A stretch of 5,741 nt of DNA, taken from NCBI GenBank assembly GCA_023425455.1, contig JAFACP010000158.1, positions 1-5,741 of the forward strand. The letters are read 5' to 3'. The stretch comes from Pseudomonadota bacterium. Lineage in GTDB: Bacteria; Pseudomonadota; Gammaproteobacteria; Enterobacterales; Enterobacteriaceae. This document shows positions 1 to 5,741 of this stretch, piece after piece (the first letter of the stretch is position 1; every line of letters starts with the position of its first letter). Under the pieces are notes generated by a model. The model was not told where the DNA came from, did not search any database, and saw only the letters and a list, made by a program, of their open reading frames with translations. A program made the translations under genes and the position numbers.

Positions 1-490
1 CGCTCGCCCAACGCCGTGTGAAAAACCAGCCGGACTGGAGTCGATCACCCTGACCTACTATCGCGAACATGTAGAACACCGCTTCATCGCGAAAATCATG
101 GGCAAACTGCTTGCCGCCGAAGGCGTAACGCTGGACATTCAGGAGGTCGACTATGACGAGTGGCATCGCGGTGAGGTGGTCAGTGATATCTGGCTAAACA
201 GCGCCAACTTTACCCTGCCGCTTGATTTCTCGCTCTTCTCTCATCTGTATGAAGTGCCGCTGATCCAGCACTGCATCAACCGCGACTGGCAGCAGGATGC
301 CACCCGCTGGCGCGCCGGTGAGATGAACCTGGCCTCGTGGTGCCAGCAGCTGCTGGCTCAGCAGGCTATCGTTCCGCTGATCCACCACTGGTTGATGATC
401 CAGGGTCAGCGCAGCATGCGTGGATTACGGATGAACACCCTTGGCTGGTTCGATTTCAAATCAGCGTGGTTTGCACCGCCGGAGTCATAA
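1..490 (+). CDS. sgrR: SgrR, transcriptional regulator of the sugar-phosphate stress response (C-terminal part)
   Basis: Partial gene: the frame is open from base 2 to the TAA at 488-490, giving 162 residues, against about 551 for full-length E. coli SgrR. Known of the family: an N-terminal winged helix-turn-helix is followed by a solute-binding-protein-like domain. In response to glucose-phosphate accumulation SgrR activates the small RNA sgrS and the sugar efflux gene setA. Only part of the solute-binding-like domain is present here. Recognition rests on stretches almost the same as E. coli SgrR, such as [19 protein letters not shown] and the closing [20 protein letters not shown]. An internal ATG at 98 is not the start, because similarity ([12 protein letters not shown]) continues upstream of it. 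thiB lies downstream on the same strand, as in E. coli. There is no obvious terminator after the stop, so some read-through into the thiB leader is possible. Confidence 0.93.
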   Translation, partial: ARPTPCEKPAGLESITLTYYREHVEHRFIAKIMGKLLAAEGVTLDIQEVDYDEWHRGEVVSDIWLNSANFTLPLDFSLFSHLYEVPLIQHCINRDWQQDATRWRAGEMNLASWCQQLLAQQAIVPLIHHWLMIQGQRSMRGLRMNTLGWFDFKSAWFAPPES

Positions 491-493
491 CAC

Positions 494-522
494 TTTCGTA
501 ATATTCACCAAATCATTACAAT
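494..522 (+). promoter_or_regulatory. Candidate sigma-70 promoter of thiBPQ
   Basis: The hexamer TACAAT at 517-522 matches the -10 consensus at five of six positions. It would start transcription at about 529-531, exactly at the 5' edge of the riboswitch aptamer. The -35 region is poor: TTTCGT at 494-499, 17 bases upstream, agrees only in its first two Ts. A second, weaker -10-like TAATAT lies at 499-504. The placement between the sgrR stop and the aptamer is the main support. Confidence 0.55.
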
Positions 523-530
523 ACTGCCGT

Positions 531-616
531 TCTCAACGGGGTGCTGCATCACTGATGTGCGCTGAGATAATACCCGTCGAACCTGATCCGGATAACGCCG
601 GCGAAGGGATTTGAGG
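531..616 (+). ncRNA. TPP riboswitch aptamer (THI element) in the thiB leader
   Basis: The aptamer binds thiamine pyrophosphate and controls the thiamine uptake operon that follows. The conserved THI-box landmarks occur in order: GGGGTGC at 538-544, CTGAGA at 562-567, ACCCG at 572-576, ACCTGATC at 581-588 and the closing GCGAAGGGA at 601-609. Visible helices are P1 (531-536 with 611-616, TCTCAA against TTGAGG with one wobble pair), P2 (GGGGT 538-542 with ACCC 572-575), P3 (CATC 547-550 with GATG 554-557) and the CCGG/CCGG stem (588-591 with 598-601). The CUGAGA loop, which recognises the pyrimidine ring, and the GCGAAGGGA segment near the pyrophosphate-binding region are intact, so it should be functional. 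The same element precedes thiB in E. coli. Confidence 0.96.
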
Positions 617-662
617 CTGTCGCTCAAAATCCTTTGCCACTCAACAACTTTGAGGTGCAAAG
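610..662 (+). promoter_or_regulatory. Riboswitch expression platform with Shine-Dalgarno/start-codon sequestering hairpin
   Basis: The thiB Shine-Dalgarno sequence GAGG (652-655) lies six bases before the GTG start at 662. A hairpin can form from CTTTGC (632-637) with GCAAAG (657-662), a 2x2 internal loop, then CTCAA (640-644) with TTGAG (650-654). This pairs most of the ribosome site and the first base of the start codon. A second CTCAAA (623-628) can pair either with TTTGAG at 610-615, which is also the 3' strand of aptamer P1, or with TTTGAG at 649-654. There is no U-tract, so control of translation is more likely than intrinsic termination. Pairings are read directly from the sequence; the switching scheme is inferred. 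Confidence 0.7.
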
Positions 663-1645
663 TGTTAAAAAAAGTGCTCCCCCTGCTGGCGCTGTTCGCG
701 CTGCCCGCTGTTGCAAAGCCCGTACTGACGGTCTACACCTACGACTCTTTCTCCGCCGACTGGGGCCCCGGCCCGGCGGTAAAAAAGGCCTTTGAAGCCG
801 ACTGTGGCTGCGAACTGAAGTTCGTCGCGCTGGAAGATGGCGTGTCATTGCTCAATCGCCTGCGTATGGAAGGGAAAAACAGTAAAGCCGACGTTGTGCT
901 CGGCCTCGATAACAACCTGCTGGAGGCCGCGTCCCAGACCGGGCTGTTTGCCAAAAGCGGCGTGAGCGCAGATGCCGTTCATGTTCCGGGCGGCTGGAAA
1001 GACGACACCTTTGTTCCCTTCGATTACGGCTACTTTGCCTTTGTGTATGACAAAAACAAGCTGAAGAACCCGCCTAAAAGCCTGAAAGAACTGGTCGAAG
1101 GCGAGCAGAAGTGGCGCGTGATCTATGAAGATCCGCGCACCAGTACCCCAGGGCTTGGCCTGCTGCTGTGGATGAAAAAGGTTTACGGCGACAAGGCAGC
1201 GGAAGGCTGGCAAAAACTGGCGGCGAAAACCGTCACCGTGACAAAGGGCTGGAGTGAAGCCTATGGCCTGTTCCTGAAAGGGGAAAGCGACCTGGTGCTG
1301 AGTTACACCACCTCTCCGGCCTATCACATCATCGCCGAGAAAAAAGACAACTACGCCGCCGCGAATTTCGCTGAGGGTCACTATCTGCAGGTTGAAGTGG
1401 CAGCCCGCACGGCGGCCAGTAAGCAGCCTGAGCTGGCAGAAAAATTCCTCAGGTTCATGGTTTCTCCGCCGTTCCAGAACGCCATTCCAGCCGGTAACTG
1501 GATGTACCCGGTCACCCAGGTGGCACTGCCGGCAGGCTTTGAGCAGTTGATCAAACCGCAAACGTCGCTGGAGTTTACGCCGCAGCAGGTTGCTAAAGAG
1601 CGCGCCGCATGGGTAAGTGAATGGCAAAGCGCCGTCAGCCGCTGA
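662..1645 (+). CDS. thiB: ThiB, periplasmic thiamine/TMP/TPP-binding protein of the ThiBPQ ABC importer
   Basis: ThiB captures thiamine and its phosphates in the periplasm and delivers them to ThiP. The product is 327 residues, the same as E. coli ThiB (also called TbpA), and near-identical over most of its length. Start: a GTG at 662 with Shine-Dalgarno GAGG at 652-655. The in-frame TTG at 611 lies inside the riboswitch P1 strand and would add 17 unrelated residues, so it is rejected. Residues 1-18 form a signal peptide (KK, a hydrophobic core, then PAVA before K19). Residues I recall as contacting TPP in the E. coli structure are present at the same numbers: Y27, W34, D59, S161, W197, Y215 and Y221. 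The CxC at 48-50 is also seen. The stop at 1643-1645 lies inside thiP, overlapping it by 25 bases. Regulation is by the TPP riboswitch upstream. Confidence 0.97.
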   Translation: MLKKVLPLLALFALPAVAKPVLTVYTYDSFSADWGPGPAVKKAFEADCGCELKFVALEDGVSLLNRLRMEGKNSKADVVLGLDNNLLEAASQTGLFAKSGVSADAVHVPGGWKDDTFVPFDYGYFAFVYDKNKLKNPPKSLKELVEGEQKWRVIYEDPRTSTPGLGLLLWMKKVYGDKAAEGWQKLAAKTVTVTKGWSEAYGLFLKGESDLVLSYTTSPAYHIIAEKKDNYAAANFAEGHYLQVEVAARTAASKQPELAEKFLRFMVSPPFQNAIPAGNWMYPVTQVALPAGFEQLIKPQTSLEFTPQQVAKERAAWVSEWQSAVSR

Positions 1646-3231
1646 TCCCAGGCTGGCTGATACCCGGACTGCTCGCCGCCATTGTGATGGTCGCGGTCAG
1701 TCTGGGGGCATTTCTTGCGCTATGGTCTCATGCGCCCGAAAGCGATCTGCGCGCGCTCTGGCACGATAGCTACCTCTGCCACGTGATTCGTTTCTCCTTC
1801 TGGCAGGCATTTCTCTCTGCCCTGCTCTCTGTTTTTCCGGCCATTTTGCTGGCGCGGGCGCTCTATCGCCGGCGCTTCCCCGGCAGGCAGGCGTTGCTGC
1901 GTCTGTGCGCCATGACGCTGATCCTGCCTGTGCTGGTCGCGGTATTCGGTATATTGAGCGTTTATGGCCGTCAGGGCTGGCTGGCGTCACTCTTCTCCCT
2001 GCTGGGGCTGGAATGGCACTTCTCGCCATACGGACTGCAGGGGATCCTGCTGGCGCACATCTTTTTTAATATGCCGATGGCAACACGCCTCTTTTTACAG
2101 GCGCTGGAGGCGATCCCCGGCGAACAGCGCCAGCTTGCCGCCCAGCTTGGCATGCGCGGCTGGTCGTTATTTCGCTTCGTCGAATGGCCATGGCTGCGCC
2201 GTCAGTTGCCCCCGGTTGCGGCGCTGATCTTTATGCTCTGCTTTGCCAGTTTTGCCACCGTGCTCTCTCTTGGCGGTGGGCCGCAGGCAACGACCATTGA
2301 GCTGGCAATCTATCAGGCGCTGAGTTACGACTACGATCCCGGGCGCGCGGCGCTGCTGGCGCTGGTACAAATGTTCTGCTGCCTTGCGCTGGTGTTGCTT
2401 AGCCAGCGCCTGAGCAAGGCGCTTCCCGCCAGCAGCCATCACATCATGGGCTGGCGCGATCCGCAGGACAGCCTGGCCGGTCGCATCGGGGATGGTGTCC
2501 TGATAACGCTGGCGCTGCTGCTGTTGCTGCCGCCGCTACTGGCGGTGATTGTCGATGGTCTGAATCTCAATGTTCTCTCCGTCCTGCAGCAGCCCGCGCT
2601 CTGGCAGGCGACATGGACATCGCTGCGCATCGCGCTGGCCGCAGGGCTGTTATGCGTGGTCCTGACCATGATGCTGCAGTGGAGCAGCCGCGAGCTGTAT
2701 GCCCGTCAGGCGCGTAAAGCCGCCGAAACGCTTGAGCTGACGGGTATGCTCATTCTGGCGATGCCGGGCATTGTGCTGGCCACCGGCTTCTTTCTTCTGC
2801 TCAACAGCACCACCGGCCTGCCGGAAAGCGCAGATGCGATTGTCATTTTTACCAATGCACTGATGGCGATCCCTTATGCGCAAAAAGTACTGGAAAACCC
2901 GATGCGCGATCTGAACAACCGCTACAGTTTACTGTGTCAGTCGCTGGGCATGCAGGGGTGGCGACGACTGAAGGTGGTGGAATTACGGGCGCTGAAACGT
3001 CCGCTGGCCCAGGCGCTGGCGTTCGCCTGCGTGCTGTCGATCGGCGATTTCGGCGTGGTGGCGCTGTTTGGCAATGAGCATTTCCGCACGCTGCCGTTCT
3101 GGCTGTATCAGCAAATCGGCGCCTATCGCAGCCAGGATGGGGCCGTCACCGCGCTGCTGCTGCTGCTGTTGTGCTTTGCGTTATTCACCGTTATCGAAAA
3201 ACTTCCGGGGCGTGATGTTAAAACTGATTGA
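1621..3231 (+). CDS. thiP: ThiP, fused two-domain membrane permease of the thiamine ABC importer
   Basis: ThiP forms the inner-membrane channel of the ThiBPQ importer. The product has 536 residues, the same length as E. coli ThiP, and is highly similar throughout. It contains two tandem binding-protein-dependent permease domains in one chain, roughly residues 50-265 and 290-525. Hydrophobic segments are plain at 15-35, 60-80, 95-115, 198-218, 243-261, 293-311, 333-352, 374-395, 462-484 and 507-525. Each half carries an EAA-type cytoplasmic loop that docks on the ATPase: around residues 166-196 ([11 protein letters not shown], then [12 protein letters not shown]) and 433-462 ([11 protein letters not shown], then [11 protein letters not shown]). 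The ATG at 1621 lies within the end of thiB and has only a weak ribosome site (TAAGTGA just before it), which fits translational coupling to thiB. The end overlaps thiQ by 17 bases. A run of CTG codons near 3154 encodes polyleucine in the last membrane helix. Confidence 0.97.
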   Translation: MAKRRQPLIPGWLIPGLLAAIVMVAVSLGAFLALWSHAPESDLRALWHDSYLCHVIRFSFWQAFLSALLSVFPAILLARALYRRRFPGRQALLRLCAMTLILPVLVAVFGILSVYGRQGWLASLFSLLGLEWHFSPYGLQGILLAHIFFNMPMATRLFLQALEAIPGEQRQLAAQLGMRGWSLFRFVEWPWLRRQLPPVAALIFMLCFASFATVLSLGGGPQATTIELAIYQALSYDYDPGRAALLALVQMFCCLALVLLSQRLSKALPASSHHIMGWRDPQDSLAGRIGDGVLITLALLLLLPPLLAVIVDGLNLNVLSVLQQPALWQATWTSLRIALAAGLLCVVLTMMLQWSSRELYARQARKAAETLELTGMLILAMPGIVLATGFFLLLNSTTGLPESADAIVIFTNALMAIPYAQKVLENPMRDLNNRYSLLCQSLGMQGWRRLKVVELRALKRPLAQALAFACVLSIGDFGVVALFGNEHFRTLPFWLYQQIGAYRSQDGAVTALLLLLLCFALFTVIEKLPGRDVKTD

Positions 3232-3946
3232 TGTAACCTGGCTTTTCCAGCATCTGCCGATGCGTTTTACCCTGTCGGTTCAGCAGGGTGAAATGATTGC
3301 CGTCCTTGGTCCCAGCGGCGCGGGGAAGAGTACCTTGCTCAACCTGATCGCCGGTTTTCTGCCACCGGCCAGCGGTTCAATTCTGATAGAGAACCAGGAT
3401 CATACCCGTACGCCGCCGGCCCGGCGCCCGGTCTCGATGCTGTTTCAGGAAAACAATTTATTTACCCATCTGACGGTACGGCAGAACATCGCGCTGGGTA
3501 TGGATCCCGGGATGAAGCTCAACGCCGCGCAGCGGCAAAAGCTGGAGATCATCGCTGCCCAGATGGGGCTCGACGAATTTATCGATCGCCTGCCTGCCGC
3601 GCTTTCCGGCGGCCAGCGTCAGCGCGTGGCGCTGGCACGCTGCCTGGTGCGCGAACAGCCGGTTCTGTTGCTGGATGAACCTTTTTCCGCACTCGACCCG
3701 GCTCTGCGCCAGGAGATGCTGGCGCTGGTGCAGGACGTCTGTCAGCGCCAGCAGCTGACGATGCTGATGGTCTCCCACAGCATTGAAGATGCCGCGCGGA
3801 TCGCGCCGCGCTCGGTGGTTATCGCAGAGGGGCGGATCGCCTGGGATGGTGACACCAGAACATTGATGAGCGGGCAGAGCGCCGCCTCGGCGCTGCTTGG
3901 GATCGTCACAGAGGGCGAGCCGTTAGCGGCTCACCACCCTGGCTAA
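3215..3946 (+). CDS. thiQ: ThiQ, ATP-binding subunit of the thiamine ABC importer
   Basis: ThiQ hydrolyses ATP on the cytoplasmic face of ThiP. All ABC motifs are intact: Walker [10 protein letters not shown] at residues 32-40, Q-loop Q78, signature LSGGQRQ at 130-136, Walker B LLLDEP at 151-156, D-loop SALD at 158-161 and switch histidine H188. Start: ATG at 3215, with GGGG at 3207-3210 as a ribosome site and an N-terminus ([10 protein letters not shown]) matching E. coli ThiQ. The frame is open further upstream only because it shadows the thiP polyleucine run, so the longer start is rejected. Odd feature: the protein is 243 residues against 232 in E. coli. After the conserved ASALLGI (224-230) it continues with [13 protein letters not shown], encoded partly over the 3' end of the convergent yabI. 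Whether the extra tail is real protein depends only on the TAA at 3944-3946, which is clear in the sequence. Confidence 0.96.
   Translation: MLKLIDVTWLFQHLPMRFTLSVQQGEMIAVLGPSGAGKSTLLNLIAGFLPPASGSILIENQDHTRTPPARRPVSMLFQENNLFTHLTVRQNIALGMDPGMKLNAAQRQKLEIIAAQMGLDEFIDRLPAALSGGQRQRVALARCLVREQPVLLLDEPFSALDPALRQEMLALVQDVCQRQQLTMLMVSHSIEDAARIAPRSVVIAEGRIAWDGDTRTLMSGQSAASALLGIVTEGEPLAAHHPG
3912..3940. other. Stem-loop in the thiQ/yabI convergent overlap
   Basis: A perfect six-base-pair stem GAGCCG (3917-3922) with CGGCTC (3927-3932) closes a four-base loop TTAG (3923-3926). The loop contains the complement of the yabI stop codon. An outer AGGG (3912-3915) with CCCT (3937-3940) can extend the stem across unpaired bases. 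Its position between convergent genes suggests a bidirectional transcription end. Neither strand has a T-run after the stem, so it is not a canonical intrinsic terminator. It could instead protect the 3' ends of messages, or be chance. Confidence 0.4.
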
Positions 3947-4690
3947 AATATCAATATAGACAGGCATTAAGGGGTGGCGGATCAGCGCCACCAGCGCGAC
4001 AACCGCCACCCCGAGCAACAGCGGCGCAAGCCACAGCAGGCGCGATCGCGGCAGATAGTGCGTTAAACGGTCAACCCCGGATTTACCGCTACGCCAGAGT
4101 CGCCAGCACAGCCAGACCGCCAGCCACAGCAACAGCGCCGCAGCCAGCAACAGCCATTTGAAATGACCGCTTTGCATACCCGCAGGAATATCGATCGCCG
4201 CCCCGGCCAGGATCCCCGGCAGAAAATAGAACGGCGGCCAGAGGAGGCAGCCGATAATATTCGGCACCACAAATTTGGCGATGGGCAGATCCAGCATGCC
4301 GGCAACCATCGGCACCACCGGGCGGGTTGGCCCAACGAAACGGCCGACAAGAATGGTGAACATGCTGTGCTGGTGCAGCGCATGCTCGGTCTTGTCCAGC
4401 AGCGCTTTGTTCTTTTTCATAAATGACCAGCGATGAAGCGGTGCTTTAAAGCGCCAGCCCAGCCAGAAGGAGATCCAGTCCCCCAGCAGACAGCCAACAA
4501 TTCCGGCCATCCACGCCTGCCAGAAATTCACCTCACCGCTGCCAATCAGCGCCCCCAGCCCCGCCATCATTACGGTGCCGGGTAAAATCAGCCCGACGAG
4601 CGCCAGCGATTCGAGAAACGCCACCAGCGCCACGGCGATGAGCGAGTACATAACGGACTGGGTGATAAAGTGTTCCAGCAATGCCTGCAT
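3923..4690 (-). CDS. yabI: YabI, DedA-family inner-membrane protein
   Basis: The product is 255 residues, against 254 in E. coli YabI, and is highly similar throughout. Known of the family: DedA/VTT-domain proteins are polytopic inner-membrane proteins with collectively essential, partly redundant roles in envelope and proton-motive-force homeostasis. Some members act as lipid flippases or scramblases, but YabI's own substrate is not settled. Signature regions seen here are [15 protein letters not shown] (25-39) with its acidic E27, [12 protein letters not shown] (70-81) with D71, and [17 protein letters not shown] (116-132) with two conserved arginines. Further hydrophobic stretches lie at about 143-166, 178-198 and 218-236. 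Start: ATG at 4690, with GGAA six bases upstream as a modest ribosome site. The 3' end overlaps the convergent thiQ by 24 bases. It lies downstream of araC on the same strand, but a candidate promoter of its own is seen. Confidence 0.95.
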   Translation of the reverse strand: MQALLEHFITQSVMYSLIAVALVAFLESLALVGLILPGTVMMAGLGALIGSGEVNFWQAWMAGIVGCLLGDWISFWLGWRFKAPLHRWSFMKKNKALLDKTEHALHQHSMFTILVGRFVGPTRPVVPMVAGMLDLPIAKFVVPNIIGCLLWPPFYFLPGILAGAAIDIPAGMQSGHFKWLLLAAALLLWLAVWLCWRLWRSGKSGVDRLTHYLPRSRLLWLAPLLLGVAVVALVALIRHPLMPVYIDILARVVSR

Positions 4691-4818
4691 AACTATTCCG
4701 GTCAGAAAACGAAGCAGCGATTCTGCTCAGAGGCCCGCACCACGTCAAGACAACAATTGTCTGAATAGTTTACAGGTTGCTTCCAGAGTTCACTTGATTG
4801 TTTATCTTTATTTACCTT
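4691..4818. other. araC-yabI intergenic spacer
   Basis: This 128-base spacer between codirectional araC and yabI holds the candidate yabI promoter. It also has a small inverted repeat, GACAA (4749-4753) with TTGTC (4757-4761), too short and lacking a T-run to call a terminator. The araC side (4775-4818) is clearly more AT-rich than the genes around it. No clear intrinsic terminator for araC is seen, so read-through into yabI is possible. Confidence 0.6.
4720..4748 (-). promoter_or_regulatory. Candidate sigma-70 promoter of yabI
   Basis: On the - strand, TTGACG (4748-4743) matches the -35 consensus at five of six positions. After exactly 17 bases it is followed by CAGAAT (4725-4720), which matches the -10 consensus at four of six. 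Initiation would fall near 4713, leaving a leader of about 23 bases before the yabI ATG at 4690. The prediction is from hexamers and spacing only. Confidence 0.5.
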
Positions 4819-5664
4819 TCATTCACATCCAGCGCGGAATTCACTGGGGCTGGCGCCGGTGCATTTTTTAAATACCCGCGAGAAATAGAGCTGATCCTCG
4901 AACCCCACGTTTCGTCCAACGGTGGCGACGGGCATCCGGGTGGTGCTGAGCAGCAGCTTTGCCTGGCTGATACGCTGATCCTCACGCCAGCTTAAGACGC
5001 TGACGCCGAGCTGCTGACGAAACAGATGCGACAGCCGTGACGGCGACAGGCAGACGTGTTGGGCTACGCTTGCGATATCAAACTGGCTGTCGGCCAGATG
5101 ATCGCTGATGTACTGGCAGGCGTCGCGTACCCGGTTATCCAGCGGCGGGTTAAGGGATTCGTTGATCGCCTCCATTCGCCGCAGCAGCACCTGTTCAAGC
5201 AGATTGATCGCCAGCAGCTCGGCATAACGTCCCCCGGCCTGCCCGGCCTCAATGATCTGAGCGAACAGCTCGCGAAACTGCGTCTGGTGCTGATCGTCCG
5301 GACGGTAGAAACCGGTATGGGCGAAAATCGCAGGCCAGGCCAGCCACTCCTGCCAGTAGGCGCGAGGACGGAAGTAAACCCACTGGTGATACCACTCTTT
5401 GGCATCCGGATGCCGGCCATAGTGGTGAATTTCGCCCGGCGGAAACAGCAGCATATCGCCAGGACGGCAGACAAACTGCCGATCGCCATTTTTAATCACC
5501 CCCTCCCCGCGAACGGTGAGGTTCAAAATAAAGCCTTTCATCCCCAGCGGCCGGTCGATATAAAAATCGAGATATCCCCCGGCCTCGATGGGCGTGAGCC
5601 CCGCAACCAGATGGGCGTTGAACGAGTAGCCAGGCAGTAAAGGATCGTTTTGCGTTTCGGCCAT
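4819..5664 (-). CDS. araC: AraC, arabinose-responsive regulator of L-arabinose catabolism genes
   Basis: AraC activates araBAD and other arabinose genes when arabinose is bound, and represses them by DNA looping when it is absent. The 281-residue product matches E. coli AraC closely, including the N-terminal arm ([15 protein letters not shown]). Arabinose-contact residues known from the E. coli structure are all present at the same positions: P8, T24, R38, Y82, H93 and W95. The cupin-like sugar-binding and dimerisation domain covers about 1-170. The C-terminal AraC/XylS DNA-binding domain covers about 175-281, with helix-turn-helices near 196-217 and 245-267; its signature region is [24 protein letters not shown]. 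The start ATG at 5664 has GGGAG 10 bases upstream. The protein ends at GCE, eleven residues before the E. coli end but at the usual end for several related genera. Confidence 0.97.
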   Translation of the reverse strand: MAETQNDPLLPGYSFNAHLVAGLTPIEAGGYLDFYIDRPLGMKGFILNLTVRGEGVIKNGDRQFVCRPGDMLLFPPGEIHHYGRHPDAKEWYHQWVYFRPRAYWQEWLAWPAIFAHTGFYRPDDQHQTQFRELFAQIIEAGQAGGRYAELLAINLLEQVLLRRMEAINESLNPPLDNRVRDACQYISDHLADSQFDIASVAQHVCLSPSRLSHLFRQQLGVSVLSWREDQRISQAKLLLSTTRMPVATVGRNVGFEDQLYFSRVFKKCTGASPSEFRAGCE

Positions 5665-5741
5665 TTATTCAGTTCTCCCGGCAGTCCCGAAGGACACCAA
5701 TTGTCCATATCGATAAAAGCAGTATAAAAACGGTCAGCGAA
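5665..5741 (-). other. araC 5' leader, cut by the window edge
   Basis: This is untranslated leader of the araC message, by analogy with the roughly 150-base leader in E. coli. It contains the araC ribosome site (GGGAG, complement of 5675-5679) and araO2. The araC promoter, the CRP site and araO1/araI are expected further right and are not in the window. Confidence 0.7.
5693..5710. promoter_or_regulatory. araO2 operator half-site in the araC leader
   Basis: The 15 bases ACCAATTGTCCATAT at 5696-5710 are identical to the core of E. coli araO2 as I remember it. They lie at the same place, about 31 bases upstream of the araC start codon, and include the TCCATA end of the AraC half-site consensus (TAGC-N7-TCCATA). 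Flanking sequence differs from E. coli. Known role: an AraC dimer bridges araO2 and araI1, more than 200 bases away, to repress araBAD when arabinose is absent. The partner site lies beyond the right edge. Confidence 0.8.

Noticed and set aside
555..614. A 19-codon upstream ORF inside the aptamer
   Set aside because: It has no Shine-Dalgarno sequence, its ATG lies within helix P3, and the sequence is fully explained by conserved riboswitch bases.
845..1627. A 260-codon open frame on the - strand
   Set aside because: It lies wholly opposite thiB, whose protein is recognised with full length and known motifs. The antisense product has no recognisable domain and is a shadow of codon bias.
3068..3214. 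A possible 49-residue N-terminal extension of ThiQ with six consecutive cysteines
   Set aside because: The cysteines are the out-of-frame reading of CTG repeats that encode polyleucine in ThiP. ThiQ similarity and the ribosome site both place the start at 3215.
4749..4767. Sequence CAATTGTC resembling araO2 in the araC-yabI spacer
   Set aside because: The TCCATA end is interrupted (TCTGAATA), so it does not fit the AraC half-site. The shared word is likely chance.
5056..5640. A 194-codon open frame on the + strand
   Set aside because: It is antisense to araC, which is certain. No ribosome site or recognisable protein features were seen.
5721..5726. TATACT on the - strand as a -10 element for araC
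   Set aside because: The matching -35 would lie beyond the window. In E. coli the araC promoter is much further upstream of the gene, so this cannot be supported.
1..5741. A mobile element, CRISPR array, toxin-antitoxin pair or defence system
   Set aside because: No transposase, integrase, direct-repeat array, tRNA or unusual gene is seen. Every gene belongs to a known conserved chromosomal neighbourhood and fills the window almost without gaps.

Overview
The window is a conserved piece of enterobacterial chromosome, in the order sgrR (3' end) > thiB > thiP > thiQ on the + strand, then yabI and araC on the - strand. Gene order, protein lengths and near-identity to the Escherichia coli K-12 proteins as I remember them all point to the family Enterobacteriaceae. 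AraC ends at 281 residues, as in Salmonella, Citrobacter and Enterobacter-like genera, not at the 292 of E. coli. With the moderately GC-rich codon use this suggests an Enterobacter/Citrobacter/Klebsiella-type organism rather than E. coli itself. The genus cannot be fixed from the sequence alone.

Layout. Bases 1-490 hold the last 162 codons of sgrR, the glucose-phosphate-stress regulator; its DNA-binding N-terminus and the sgrS small RNA lie off the left edge. Bases 491-661 are the thiB leader: a probable promoter, a complete thiamine pyrophosphate (TPP) riboswitch aptamer (about 531-616), and an expression platform that can bury the thiB Shine-Dalgarno sequence and the first base of its GTG start codon. 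Bases 662-3946 are the thiBPQ operon, encoding the periplasmic binding protein, the fused two-domain permease and the ATPase of the ABC importer for thiamine, thiamine monophosphate and TPP. Its genes overlap each other by 25 and 17 bases. Next comes yabI (a DedA-family membrane protein), convergent with thiQ and overlapping it by 24 bases. A 128-base spacer with a candidate yabI promoter follows, then araC with all its known arabinose-contact residues. The last 77 bases are the araC leader, which contains a recognisable araO2 operator half-site. The araC promoter, araI and araBAD must lie beyond the right edge.

How the genes work together. When intracellular TPP is high, the riboswitch should shut translation of thiB and, by translational coupling, of thiP and thiQ. 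When TPP is low, the importer is made and takes up thiamine from the periplasm. AraC controls the neighbouring arabinose genes using araO2 as the distal looping site. YabI is unrelated to either pathway as far as can be seen.

There is no sign of a mobile element, CRISPR array, RNA gene or undescribed system. The points most worth a second look are local: the thiQ-yabI overlap with its extended ThiQ tail and stop-codon hairpin, the repeated pairing modules of the riboswitch platform, and the coding-like sequence just past the araC stop.
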